DNA from: Zopfochytrium polystomum
Lineage: Eukaryota > Chytridiomycota > Chytridiomycetes > Chytridiales > Chytridiaceae
Assembly: GCA_025765615.1 (NCBI GenBank)
Contig: JAIVFJ010000637.1
Location: 1 to 17,448, forward strand
Length of the DNA stretch: 17,448 nt
Reading direction: 5' to 3'
The position numbers and the translations under genes are program-made. The notes below the pieces were generated by a model, which saw only the letters and a program-made list of their open reading frames with translations, had not been told where the DNA came from and made no database searches. This document shows, one piece after another, positions 1-8,042 of this stretch. The stretch's first letter is position 1. Each line of letters starts with the position of its first letter.

Positions 1-225
1 CAAGAGCTTTTGTGGAGTCAAAGATTTCGTCAAGGAGGCCGCCTGCAATGTACTGCCGAGATGGAAGAACAACCTTGGGATTCAACAATTGAATAGCCTG
101 ACGGAAATAGGGATTCTGTCAACAGGTTGTCTGTCTTGCTCTCTGTCTCTGACTCTGTATGTTGGCTGTTGATGGAAAAGGAATAAAATTGTCTGCAATC
201 TCTCACTCTATCTCTGTCCCTTTCA

Positions 226-290
226 AGCTGGTGGGGTTGAAGGCGGGAAGCAGCCTCCACAGGGGGGCTCAGGGGGCAGGAGCCCCCATA
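226..290. repeat. G-rich hairpin repeat, copy 1
   Basis: The block reads GGTGGGGTTGAAGGCGGGAA, then a C-rich segment, then GGGGGGCTCAGGGGGCAGGA followed by GCCCCC. The second half folds into a stem (GGGGGC with GCCCCC). This copy lacks the trailing TGACTCAAAAACAT of the other copies. It is preceded by CT-rich sequence like the rest of the family. Confidence 0.7.
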
Positions 291-620
291 CAGAGAAGCG
301 TGATGTGGCTGAACCCTGCTCCCCACCCAACTAAAATACTATTTCTGCTTATGATTTTGCAAAGTCAACTGGGCTGTTGTTTCATCATTCAATGATTTGT
401 CACTTTCTGAAAGTGGCAGTGAAATTCAAAAAAAGGAAGTCAACAAGCTGTCTGTCTATCTGAGTGGAAGTCAACGGGTGTCTACCTCCCTCCCTGTCTC
501 TGAGTCTGGGAGTGGCAGTCAACAGGCAGTCAATTGGTTCTCTGTCATCCTCAATGTCTCTTACTCTGGCTTTTGGGCTGTTGGTGGACAAGTTATCAAA
601 TCAGCCGCACCCTATCTCTT

Positions 621-696
621 TTGAGTGGGGGGGTTGAGGGGCATCAGTCCCCCCACAAGGGCTCAGGGGGTTCCTGCCCCTGACTCGAAAACATTT
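621..696. repeat. G-rich hairpin repeat, copy 2
   Basis: Same modular order as the family: TTGAGTGGGGGGGTTGAGGG, a C-run, CAAGGGCTCAGGGGG, TTCCTGCCCC, then TGACTCGAAAACAT. G-runs and C-runs pair as two consecutive hairpins. It follows a core-repeat stretch, as copy 3 follows CT microsatellite. Confidence 0.75.
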
Positions 697-710
697 TTCC
701 CCTATCCCTC

Positions 711-831
711 TACATGGCATGCCACTCACTGCATCATTGTGGACTGCCACACTCTTCAGTATCTTCTTTTTTTCTACTTTTTTTTTGGGAAGGATTGCTT
801 ATAAGTCAAAGGGCATCCCCTAGTCATCATC
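711..831 (+). repeat. Dispersed repeat family A, copy 1 (diverged)
   Basis: It shares GGCATGCCACTC, a T-rich tract, GGAAGGATTGCTTATAAGTC and GGCATCCCCTAGTC with copies at 2218-2425 (+) and 5862-6054 (-). This copy is internally deleted relative to the others: the central part matching GACAACCAATATCCATTGAA is missing. The family carries no recognisable transposase. Confidence 0.65.
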
Positions 832-1078
832 AATCTACTAAAGAAAACAAGGATTTGCAGCTAAACTGATTTTCTAATTGCAATTAGTGGAGCAGGGCGG
901 GGGGGTTAATTTTTTGTCTTTGGTGCCCAATCAAAGTTCGGTGGCAAAATCGGAAAAGTAAGGAGCTCAATGCGTGTCTGTCCATCAGATATGTCTGTAT
1001 CAGATTGTCTGTCAACCTCCCTGTCTGTAGGACTGGCAGTCAATGGCTGTCTGTCTCTGTCTGTCTCTCTATCGCATC

Positions 1079-1308
1079 GCTCTCTCTCTCTCTCTCTCTC
1101 TGTCTCTGTCTCTGTCTCTCACTCTGTCTCTCTCTCTGTCTCTCTCCTCTCTCTCTCCGTTTCTCTCTCTCCTCTCTCCTCTCCCGCTCTCTCTCTCTCT
1201 CTGCCTCTGGCTCTCTCTCCCTGTGTCCTGCTTCTCTCACACACTCTCTCTCCCTGCCACACACACACACACACTCTCTCTCTCTCTCTCTCTCTCCTCT
1301 CTTTCGAG
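1079..1308. repeat. CT microsatellite
   Basis: Long imperfect (CT)n/(CTGT)n run with an embedded (AC)n segment near 1259-1274. It gives long Ser/Leu-rich open frames on + and Arg/Glu-rich frames on -, all compositional artefacts. Confidence 0.9.
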
Positions 1309-1390
1309 CGGGGGGTTGAGGGGGGGCGGCAGCCCCCCCCACCGGGGGGCTCAGGGGGCAGGAGCCCCCTGACTCAAAAACATATTTTCC
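1303..1390. repeat. G-rich hairpin repeat, copy 3 (best preserved)
   Basis: The block opens with CGAGCGGGGGGTTGAGGG, continues with a 7-G run, an 8-C run, then CCGGGGGGCTCAGGGGG and CAGGAGCCCCCTGACTC, and ends in an A-run and CAT. Two strong stems are possible: the first G-run pairs with the first C-run, and GGGGGC pairs with GCCCCC. At least four runs of four or more G make a G-quadruplex possible on this strand. Confidence 0.8.
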
Positions 1391-1626
1391 TCTGTCTCTC
1401 TGTCTCTTCCTTATCTCTCTATCTGTTTCACTGCCTCTGTCTCTGTCCCTCCCTGCAGTTCTTGGTTACTTTCTCGCTTGGGGGGGGCGACTCTGACCAT
1501 CTCATTGGAGGCAGACCAACCCATCAGACAAGGCAGCTGCAAGCAACTCGACGCAGCCACAGGAAGGTGTCAGGATAGGCAAGTGAGGAGTCTCTTTCTC
1601 TCTCTCTATCTCTCTTGATCGATTGA

Positions 1627-1672
1627 GTTGGGGTGGAGGGGGGTGGGGAGCCCCCTGACTGAAAAAACAATC
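1627..1672. repeat. G-rich hairpin repeat, copy 4 (truncated)
   Basis: It keeps TTGGGGTGGAGGGG and GGGGAGCCCCCTGACTGAAA but has lost the middle of the family consensus. The flanks are CT-rich, as in the other copies. Confidence 0.6.
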
Positions 1673-2217
1673 CAGCTTCGCTCTCCTCCCTCCCTCCCTC
1701 CCGACCTCTCTCTCGCTCTCTCTCTTTTGCATTTCAATCATGCTCTAAAAACTAAAAATGGAATGAAGTCAACGGGCTGTCTGTCTATAAGAGTGGCAGT
1801 CAACGGGTTGTCTGTCTATCTCCCTATATCTGGGAGTGGCAGTCAATGGGCTGTGTGTCTCGATATCTATCTCTCTGTCTCTTTTCAGTCAACGGGCTGT
1901 TGTCTATCTATCAATCAATGACTGCCTCTTTGTTTGAACTAAAGTCAACGGGCTGTTTGTGTTTCTCCCTCTGGGTTCTGTGAGCACTTTGGAGCCAGTG
2001 CCCAGCTGACTGTTGCATTCAACAGGCTGTCAGTCTTCCTGTTGCAGTCAAATGGGTTGCTGCATGAGCGGCCAAAGGCTGCAAGGGCAGCACTCAGTTT
2101 TGGAGGTCCCAGCTTTGCCAGTGTGGCTGTGCTGAAAGACTGCGACTTCTCTCTCTTTCTGTCCCCCTTTGTCTGTCAGATGTGTCAGTGGCTTGGGGCT
2201 AACACTCTAAGCTTTGT

Positions 2218-2425
2218 TGGTCACTCTCTGCTTGGCCTGCCACACAATGTTCATTGTGGCATGCCACTCTCCTTTCAATCCAGGGATAGATTACCTGTGT
2301 GTGGGACAACCAATATCCATTGAAGGCTTTGTCTTTAATCATTTTTTCTCCTCTTTCTTTTTTTTTTTTTTTTTTTATGTTCTTTGGCAAGGATTGCTTA
2401 CAAAGTGACGGGCATCCCCAAGTAC
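2218..2425 (+). repeat. Dispersed repeat family A, copy 2 (full-length reference)
   Basis: About 200 bp nearly collinear with the reverse complement of 5862-6054. From left to right: GCTTGGCCTGCCACACAATG, a short hairpin (GCCACACAATG facing CATTGTGGC), CCTTTCAATCCAGGGA, ACCAATATCCATTGAAGGCT, a long T-tract, TTGGCAAGGATTGCTTAC and GGGCATCCCC. The T-tract differs in length between copies. A matching open frame runs through both long copies, but this follows from their DNA similarity and is not evidence of coding. It may be a non-autonomous transposable element. Confidence 0.8.
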
Positions 2426-2495
2426 TTGGTGAATTAGATCACAACAAACAGGCTTGTGATCCTGACGAAGTGCTGCAGATGGTCCAAGTCTGTCT

Positions 2496-2500
2496 GCTTG

Positions 2501-2534
<34 letters not shown>

Positions 2535-2735
2535 GCTCTCTTTCTCTCTCTCTCTCTTTCTGTCTTTCTCTCTGTCTCTCTCGCTCTCAACGTCTGTCTC
2601 TCTCTGTCCTGTCTCTCTTTCTCTCTGTCTGCCTGTCTTTCTCTCTGTTTCTCTCTCTCGATCTCTCTCTCTGTCTGTCTCTCTCTCTATCTTTCTCTCT
2701 CTCTCTCTGTCTGTCTGTCTATCTCTCTTTATCGT
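2496..2735. repeat. CT microsatellite
   Basis: Imperfect (TC)n with interspersed TCTGTC and TTTC variants, about 240 bp. Long open frames over it on both strands are low-complexity artefacts. Confidence 0.9.
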
Positions 2736-2838
2736 TTTGGAGTGCGGGATTTCCTTCCCGCAAACTCTTATTCTTGTCGGTGGATCAAGTTTACCAAGTT
2801 TTCCGCACCTTCCCCGACAATTTGACCAGCGAGTAAAC

Positions 2839-2876
2839 AAAAAAAAACCAAAAAAAAAAAAAATAAATAAATAAAT
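2839..2876. repeat. A-rich tract ending in (AAAT)n
   Basis: Runs of A interrupted by CC, followed by four AAAT units. It could be the tail of a retroposed sequence, but no element body or target duplication is visible. Confidence 0.6.
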
Positions 2877-2922
2877 ACGGAAAGAATGCACTGTCTCAGT
2901 GGACCCCAGAGATTGGTTTTAC

Positions 2923-3034
2923 AAAACACACACACACGCTGCACACACACACAAACTCGCACACGCACACACACACTCCACACACTCCACACACACCCAC
3001 ACACTACACACACACACACACACACACACGGCAC
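2923..3034. repeat. CA microsatellite/minisatellite
   Basis: (CA)n with variants CGCA, CTCCACACA and CCACACA. The CACACTCCACACA variant is the reverse complement of the GTGTGGAGTGTG unit in the GT tract at 3359-3538. Confidence 0.9.
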
Positions 3035-3040
3035 ACACTC

Positions 3041-3353
3041 CATTTCAAGAGCCAGGGAAAATGGATTGATGAGCGGCAACAATGAGTTGTCCCGATTCTC
3101 AGAGCAGCAAACCAGCGGCAGGTCGACGCCCTCCCGCGGGGGCGCTCGTACTGTTAAGTAGCCTCCCACGCCACCACCATCACAACAACCTCGAGGACTT
3201 TCACGGCCACAGCCGGTGTTGAGCACTGCTGAGCAAGTTGACAAAATTATTTGGGACGGACTTGGACAGTGAGGTTGGAGTTTTCAGGGGGGCGCCGGAA
3301 ACAAGAGCAGAGCAAAGGCTGGGTGGGTTATCCGGTTGTAGGGTATAAGCATT
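3041..3353. other. Unique spacer between CA and GT tracts, no gene seen
   Basis: About 310 bp of mixed composition with no convincing exon, RNA gene or repeat. The short open frames here are not protein-like. The flanking CA and GT tracts are mutually complementary, so this spacer would be the loop of a long stem if the region is transcribed. Confidence 0.5.
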
Positions 3354-3358
3354 TGTTT

Positions 3359-3495
3359 GTGAGTGTGTGTGTGTGTGCGTGTGCGTGTGTGTGGAGTGTG
3401 TGTGGAGTGTGTGTGGAGTGTGTGTGTGTGTGTGTGTGGAGTGTGTGTGTTTGTGTGTGTGTGTGTGTGTGGAGTGTGTGGAGTGTGTGGAGTGT

Positions 3496-3538
<43 letters not shown>
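3359..3538. repeat. GT microsatellite with GGAGTGTGT minisatellite units
   Basis: (GT)n interrupted regularly by GGAGTGTGTGT units at about 3393-3485 and by GTTTGTGTG. It is complementary to the CA tract some 330 bp upstream. Confidence 0.9.
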
Positions 3539-3539
3539 C

Positions 3540-4134
3540 GTTCTGCGCGCGTGTGTTTGTTGCGCCGTTTTGGGAAGGAATTGATTAATTGGTGTGATTT
3601 TGGATTTTGCACAAAATCCTATGCAGTGAAAAATGTGAAGGCAGTCTTGTTTGTTTGTTTTTTTGTTTTGTTTTTTTTTGGGGTCGCTTGTTCCTTCTTT
3701 TTTCGGTTCTTTTTTTTTTTTTAATAAATATTTCAGCTTGCCCACTTCAAAACAAGAAACCGAATGCTGACAAGAGCATTGACAAGAGTATTCCTCCTAC
3801 CCTTCTGTACTTTGCGGAAGGAGCTGCCACTGCACTCCAGACTCGTCGTGGGCGGCGGGATCCTGCCAAGGGAAAAGTGTTAATTTTTCAAACAGGGTCG
3901 GAGGGTGCACCTTTTCGTACCTCTGCAAAAGCAGTGCGTCATCACTGTGCGTCCAATAATCCCTCCTTGCGACTCTCTCCAAGGTGTGCTGTTCGACCTG
4001 CGCATCACCGTCGCTGATTTCCTCATTAAAAATCATAACACTCACTAATTTAATAATATCTCTTTCAAGAAAGATGAATCCCGAGTTTAGAGTGTGTTGG
4101 CTAGAAAAGAAAATATAAAACGTGTAACTTTTTG
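3540..4134. other. Intergenic, T-rich then unique, no gene supported
   Basis: It contains two T-rich runs (3648-3680, 3697-3722). It also contains a moderately GC unique segment (3735-4020) that is open on both strands without protein-like composition or splice signals that join. I cannot assign a function. Confidence 0.4.
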
Positions 4135-4282
4135 TTACTGTGAATTTCATGTACCTTGAGATTTGAGGCAGCAAAAAAAAAGTTTGGTGGAGGGCAAAAA
4201 AAAACTTTTGACTACTGGAGACAGACCACTCCTCCTAATTGAAAGCTTTTTTTTTGTCTCAAGGAATATGAATTCACTGTAA
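4135..4282 (+). mobile_element. Foldback MITE-like element, copy 1
   Basis: Its ends are inverted copies of TTACWGTGAATTTCAT followed by CCTTGAG: the left end is at 4135-4160 and the inverse ends in CACTGTAA at 4282. The core has CTTTTGACTACTGGAGACAG and CCTAATTGAAAGCTTTTTT. The element is about 148 bp, non-coding, and closely related in inverse orientation to the element at 4333-4527. A TTA flank is present at both ends, so the duplicated target may be TA or TTA, but the boundary is ambiguous. Confidence 0.8.
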
Positions 4283-4332
4283 TCTTGAGGAATGAATAAA
4301 CAAAAATCCACAAAACAAAAATCCCAGTAAAA

Positions 4333-4527
4333 TTACAGTGAATTTCATATTCCTTGAGATTTTGGGGCAAAAAAAAAAAAAGGTTTGTGGGGACCGAAAA
4401 AAAAGCTTTCGATTAGGAAGGGTGGTCTGTCTCCACTTCGGGGTGGTCCATCTCCAATAGTCAAAAGCTTTTTTTCAGTCCCCCCAAAATTTGCCCCAAA
4501 AGCTCAAGGAATATGAAATTCACAGTT
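4333..4527 (-). mobile_element. Foldback MITE-like element, copy 2
   Basis: An almost complete palindrome. Left arm 4336-4420 starts ACAGTGAATTTCATATTCC. Right arm 4440-4526 is its inverse and ends GGAATATGAAATTCACAGT. The arms extend through GGGGCAAA, an A-tract, GAAAAAAAGCTTT and the GGAGAYRGACCACC block, so a long hairpin of about 85 bp per arm would form. No coding capacity; a transposase would have to come from elsewhere. Confidence 0.85.
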
Positions 4528-4725
4528 GAGAAGTATTGAAAAATCATTTTTTCAAGCAAAAATGCCAACTGAGTGCTGTGGAGTATTTTCTATTCTTTTG
4601 AGGAAGATTAAATCAATTTTATTTAAAGATTTTAAAAAGCTAATAAGGTATACTGAAGCAGTAAATTAAATAAACAGATAAAACGAAAAGATTTAATTTA
4701 ATTTTTTTGAAAATACACTTAAGAG

Positions 4726-4835
4726 CAAGGTTCAAACGCATTGCCATTTCTTCCGCCTTCTGGAAAAAAGATTTTGTTAGTTTCAGCCAATCAGAATACT
4801 TTTTTTTTAGCACCATCTCCACTTCTTCCGCCATT
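4726..4835 (+). repeat. ~100-bp repeat family B, copy 1
   Basis: It begins CAAGGTTCAAACGCATTGCC and continues ATTTCTTCCGCCTTC, an A-run, GTTTCAGCCAATCAGAA, a T-run and CACTTCTTCCGCC. It is collinear with 5184-5290. The opposite strand carries an ATG at 4834-4832 opening a Lys/Glu/Met-rich frame (AEEVEMV, AEEMAMRLNL) that runs to about 4640. This could be a fragment of a real coding sequence but matches nothing I recognise. Confidence 0.55.
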
Positions 4836-4937
4836 TTGATAAAAAAAAATAGATAAAGTAATAAAAAAAAACAAAAATAGACAAAGACAAAGACATAAGA
4901 ATAAGTATTACCTGGCAAAATCTAGAGTATAAAAAAA

Positions 4938-5123
4938 TTGAATTTTGAAGTTGAATTTGAAGAGTCACAGACGGCACACAACAAAAGAAATAAGAAACAA
5001 AAAGAATGTGTGACTACATTGTGGAAAAAGGACCTAGGAAAGGAGCTGAATGCAGTGTTCGATCCAAAGATGAAAATATTAAATGTGCTAGACACAGACA
5101 GAAAAATACAGTTGAAGAAGTAA
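4938..5123 (+). other. Lys/Glu-rich coding-like segment, unidentified
   Basis: A 61-codon open stretch with a natural-looking composition (VTTLWKKDLGKELNAVFD, KILNVLDTDRK) in otherwise AT-rich non-coding DNA. It has no ATG at its start (the first codon is TTG), no splice signal that clearly extends it, and it ends at TAA. It lies between two copies of repeat family B, so it could be the decayed interior of a mobile element. Chance opening of A-rich DNA is an equally good explanation. Confidence 0.25.
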
Positions 5124-5183
5124 ATGAAAAAGCAGAAATAAATAAAAACAAGAATTGAATTTAGTTGCTCCTCAATTAGAGCT

Positions 5184-5290
5184 CAGTTCAAATGGATCAC
5201 CATTTCATGCACCATCAAAAAAAGACTTTTTTTTTGTTTCTGACAATCAAAAACTGGCAGCGTTTTTGTTGCTGCACCATTTCTTCCTAT
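5184..5290 (+). repeat. ~100-bp repeat family B, copy 2
   Basis: It is collinear with 4726-4835: CAGTTCAAATGGATCACC, ATTTCATGCACCATC, an A-run, a T-run, GTTTCTGACAATCAAAAAC and GCACCATTTCTTCC. It is diverged by substitutions and by homopolymer length. Confidence 0.55.
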
Positions 5291-5469
5291 GAAGAAAAGG
5301 CAGAAGAAAAGTATCAACCTTGATCGTTTTCTTGCTCCATTTTATTTTCCAGGAATAAAAAAAATGAAAGGAAAAAATGAAAAATGCAGAAAAAAAGAAG
5401 ATAAAAAATAAAATAAAAATCCAAAACGAAAAGGTGGAGGAAAATGACAGTGGAGTGATGTGATCCAGA

Positions 5470-5530
5470 GTTTTTCACTTTTTTATTGTTTGTGAGGAAA
5501 TGGCGATGGCAACGCATTTGAACCTTGATC
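5470..5530 (-). repeat. ~100-bp repeat family B, partial inverted copy 3
   Basis: GAGGAAATGGCGATGGCAAC followed by GCATTTGAACCTTGATC is the reverse complement of the start of copy 1. Copies 1 and 3 therefore form imperfect inverted repeats bounding about 800 bp (4726-5530). Confidence 0.5.
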
Positions 5531-5555
5531 ATTAATACCGCTTTGTTGGGCCAAA

Positions 5556-5650
5556 CATGGAAAAAAAAAGTAAGAAAAAGAGAAAACGAGAGAATAGGGG
5601 AAGAAGAAAGGGGCGACGCAAGGCCCGCGCCCGTCGGCGCGAAAGTACCA
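5556..5650 (+). repeat. Purine-rich repeat family C, copy 1
   Basis: CATGGAAAAA, GTAAGAAAAAGAGAAAACGA, a GGAAGAAGAAAGG stretch, GGGGCGACGCAAGGC, a CGCGCCC segment and GCGCGAAA occur in this order here and at 7936-8042, on the same strand. Both copies also follow ACCGCTTT. No coding evidence. Confidence 0.7.
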
Positions 5651-5861
5651 GCTCCCCCATGAGCCACGTTCAGAGGAACAACTGCATTCTCTCCAAGCCC
5701 ACCTAATTTATTGTTTATTTTTGGCACTTGTACATTACACGCATAAGGTTGGGGGGACTTTAGCATTTGTGGTGGATGCTCCAAGTCAGGGGGAGTTGAC
5801 TAGTCAATTTTCTCTCTCTCTGTTTTGGGCCATTTCTCTTTTTCCTTTTTTCTTCAATCTG

Positions 5862-6054
5862 ACTAGGGGATGCCTGTTGACTTGTGAGCAATCCTTGCCA
5901 AAAACATAAAAAAAAAAAGAAAGAAGAGAAAAAATGATTAAAGACAAAGCCTTCAATGTATATTGGTTGTCCCACACACAGGCAATCTGTCCCTGGATTG
6001 AAAGGTGAGTGGCATGCCACAATGAACATTGTGTGGCAGGCCAAGCAGCCCTCT
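5862..6054 (-). repeat. Dispersed repeat family A, copy 3 (inverted)
   Basis: The reverse complement of the element at 2218-2425: CTAGGGGATGCC, GAGCAATCCTTGCC, an A-tract, AAAGCCTTCAATGTATATTG, CCTGGATTGAAAGG, and the hairpin GTGGCATGCCACAATG/CATTGTGTGGC. It ends near GGCCAAGCAG. The CTAGTC end is shared with copy 1. Confidence 0.8.
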
Positions 6055-6062
6055 GAATGCTC

Positions 6063-7160
6063 ATTCTTTGTGTTTGAGACCCCCCTGTTAGACAGATCAG
6101 TGGGGATGCTTTGTGGACTAGGCAAGTAGTAGGGTTGAAACACCCCCTAGACAACAGCCCAATAAAGTTAGTTTTAGCCTATTATTTGCTTTCCCTCGCT
6201 CTAGGGCCCAGATCCCAGGGTTTAAGGAGTGAGTATAGTCTCACATTCCTAGAACTGAGAAGAGAAGTGAAAAGAGAAGTGAGAAGAGAAATGTGAAGGG
6301 AAATATGCAATTGAATATAAGTGTAAGTGAAAAGACGCGTGTCAGGAACTTTCCACTGTCTTTCAAACAAGTGGTGAATCCTCAACAGCTTTTAAAAAAA
6401 CTGGTAATAGCATGAGCGTTAATGTGTTGAAAGCACAAATATTAAAATGCACTAAAGTCACATGACATTGTTCTAAATTCTGTCCTTAAAAAAGTCCTTG
6501 ACACTACTGGCTGTAGCGCTCAGAGCTTTTTCAATATCTCACTTTTTACTTATCTTTTACATGTTCAATATAATGTCTTGCTTTTTCAGTCAAATATGTG
6601 GGCATACCTGCAACCAGTACACTTTTTGTCGCCCAAAAACCCAAAAAAAAGGCCCGTACAAAATCATGTCTTTATTTGCTTGTGAAAAGTATAAAAATCA
6701 TTTTGAGGCTTTTCTGTTTCATAATCACTCCAGCATTTCTCACAAGTTTCAATAGTATGAGTATGATTTTCTTTTGAATACTCATCATCACACTTTTTCA
6801 AGTCATTTTTTGCAGTTGGTGCTGAACTCAAAGTGGACTAGAAATTCAACCTTTTTTTTAACTCGCATTTAAATCGAGGGCGAGAGTTATTTTGGTAGAA
6901 TAATGGAACGTAAGCGACAATCTGAAAAAATTTTCAAAAAATTTCATATAATATGTTTGGGCGGAGTAAATAAGAAAGGAAATTTATGATATGTTGGCAA
7001 TTTGGAGAGACTTAATCGAGTGGTGAATATAAAAACAGATGTTCAATAAGGTTACGACTAAATGTGCCCGAGTGGCATGGGGGGCTTGGATGTGTGACGT
7101 TAGCAGCTCCACTGCCCGCCTCGCCCAACCCTGCGGCGGCCGGCATTCGTGTCCGGCTCT
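6063..7160. other. AT-rich intergenic region, no gene supported
   Basis: It contains a short purine minisatellite (GAGAAGAGAAGTGAAAA units, 6253-6300) and otherwise unique AT-rich sequence. Open frames are short, lack protein-like composition, and are not joined by credible splice sites. Region 7160-7225 holds (GTTTATTTTT)n leading into a T-run. Confidence 0.4.
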
Positions 7161-7354
7161 CATTATTTTTCTTTTTGTTTATTTTTGTTTATTTTTGTTT
7201 ATTCTTTTTTTAATTTTTTTTTTCTTCACTACAACAAACAACAAAACTATCGAAAAAACGAAAAGGGACAGTCCAAAATGACAGCCCATCTGCGGACAGA
7301 GCTGCAGTCGCGTACAAAAAAGATGGACACGGGAGAGAGGCAGACATGGGAGAG

Positions 7355-7362
7355 AGGCAGAC

Positions 7363-7417
<55 letters not shown>

Positions 7418-7446
7418 GAGAGGGAGAGAGAGAGAGAGAGAGAGAG
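7355..7446. repeat. (CAGA)n microsatellite followed by (GA)n
   Basis: About 14 consecutive ACAG units pass directly into about 15 GA units. Open frames through it (Arg/Gln/Thr/Asp on +; Ser/Leu/Cys/Val on -) are artefacts. Confidence 0.95.
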
Positions 7447-7935
7447 CACCCCGTTCACCACCCCCCCGAACAGACAGACTCGTTTCTTTCGTGTCAACAA
7501 AGGCGGTGAAACTAGTTGCTCCACAGCCTGCTTCTGCTTCTGTTTCTGGTTCGTCGAAAACTTGTGCTGTTGAAGTTGGCTCACCGAGCCCCTGGATGCA
7601 GCATGGTGTAGGTAGGGAGCTTGTGGGCGGGCGACGCCGTCGGCTGCAATCAGGATCAGGATGGGCACAGACGGCCACGATCGACGGCTGCCGCGGGACT
7701 GACGGTCGTTTTTTTTTTTTTTTTTTTTTTTTTTTTCCCTGTCTTCCTGCCTGTCTCTCAGATCATATTACAGCGGTATCCCTAAAACTTTGGGGAACCA
7801 ACTTGATTTCAAGTTGATTTGAGTTGGTTTCAAGTCGAAATCAAGTCCGCAGCAAAGGGCCAGAGACTGACTTGTTTAGCTGGCGATGTTGTTTGTCTGC
7901 CTGTCTCTGGGCTAATCCTCTGTCTTTAACCGCTT
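7447..7935. other. Intergenic with a 28-nt T run, no gene supported
   Basis: Mixed-composition DNA containing an uninterrupted T run at 7709-7736. Next to it is a small cluster of near-palindromes built from CAACTTGATTTCAAGTTG and GTTTCAAGTCGAAATC at 7799-7848. No identifiable coding or RNA gene. Confidence 0.4.
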
Positions 7936-8042
7936 TCATGGAAAAAGAAGTAAGAAAAAGAGAAAAAGAGAAAACGAGAAAAAACGAGGGAGAGGAAAGA
8001 AGGGGCGACGCAAGGCCGCGTGCCGCGCCCTTCCGCGCGAAA
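7936..8042 (+). repeat. Purine-rich repeat family C, copy 2
   Basis: Collinear with 5556-5650 but with extra AAGAGAAAA units in the purine section. It ends in GGGGCGACGCAAGGCC, CGCGCCC and CGCGCGAAAAG. Confidence 0.7.

Larger units (their letters stand above)
115..2062. repeat. Degenerate interspersed array of a GTCAACGGGCTGTCTGTC core
   Basis: A core close to GGCAGTCAACGGGCTGTCTG recurs at about 121, 365, 440, 468, 516, 1028, 1768, 1797, 1836, 1888, 1944, 2018 and 2046. It is usually preceded by GAGTGGCA or GGGAGTGGCA and followed by a run of TCTGTC/TATCTC. The copies differ by substitutions and spacing, so this is an old or fast-evolving minisatellite interwoven with CT microsatellite and G-rich hairpin blocks. 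Open frames across it are low-complexity Ser/Leu/Cys peptides and are not convincing as genes. Function unknown. Confidence 0.75.

Noticed and set aside
970..1578. 202-codon Ser/Leu-rich open frame (+) and Arg/Glu-rich frames (-)
   Set aside because: Produced by CT microsatellite and G-rich repeat; all frames are open and none has protein-like complexity.
2299..2891. 191-codon (+) and 150-codon (-) open frames
   Set aside because: They run through the T-tract of repeat family A and the CT microsatellite; composition artefact.
3251..3745. Long Cys/Val (+) and His/Thr (-) open frames
   Set aside because: Encoded by the GT/CA tract.
2218..6054. Conserved peptide shared by 2218-2425 and 5862-6054 (both give ACHSPFNPG)
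   Set aside because: Identity follows from DNA repeat identity; there is no start or extension, and T-tract length differences disrupt the frame.
7149..7817. 222-codon open frame with (DRQT)n
   Set aside because: Mostly (CAGA)n and a T-run; no credible flanking coding sequence.
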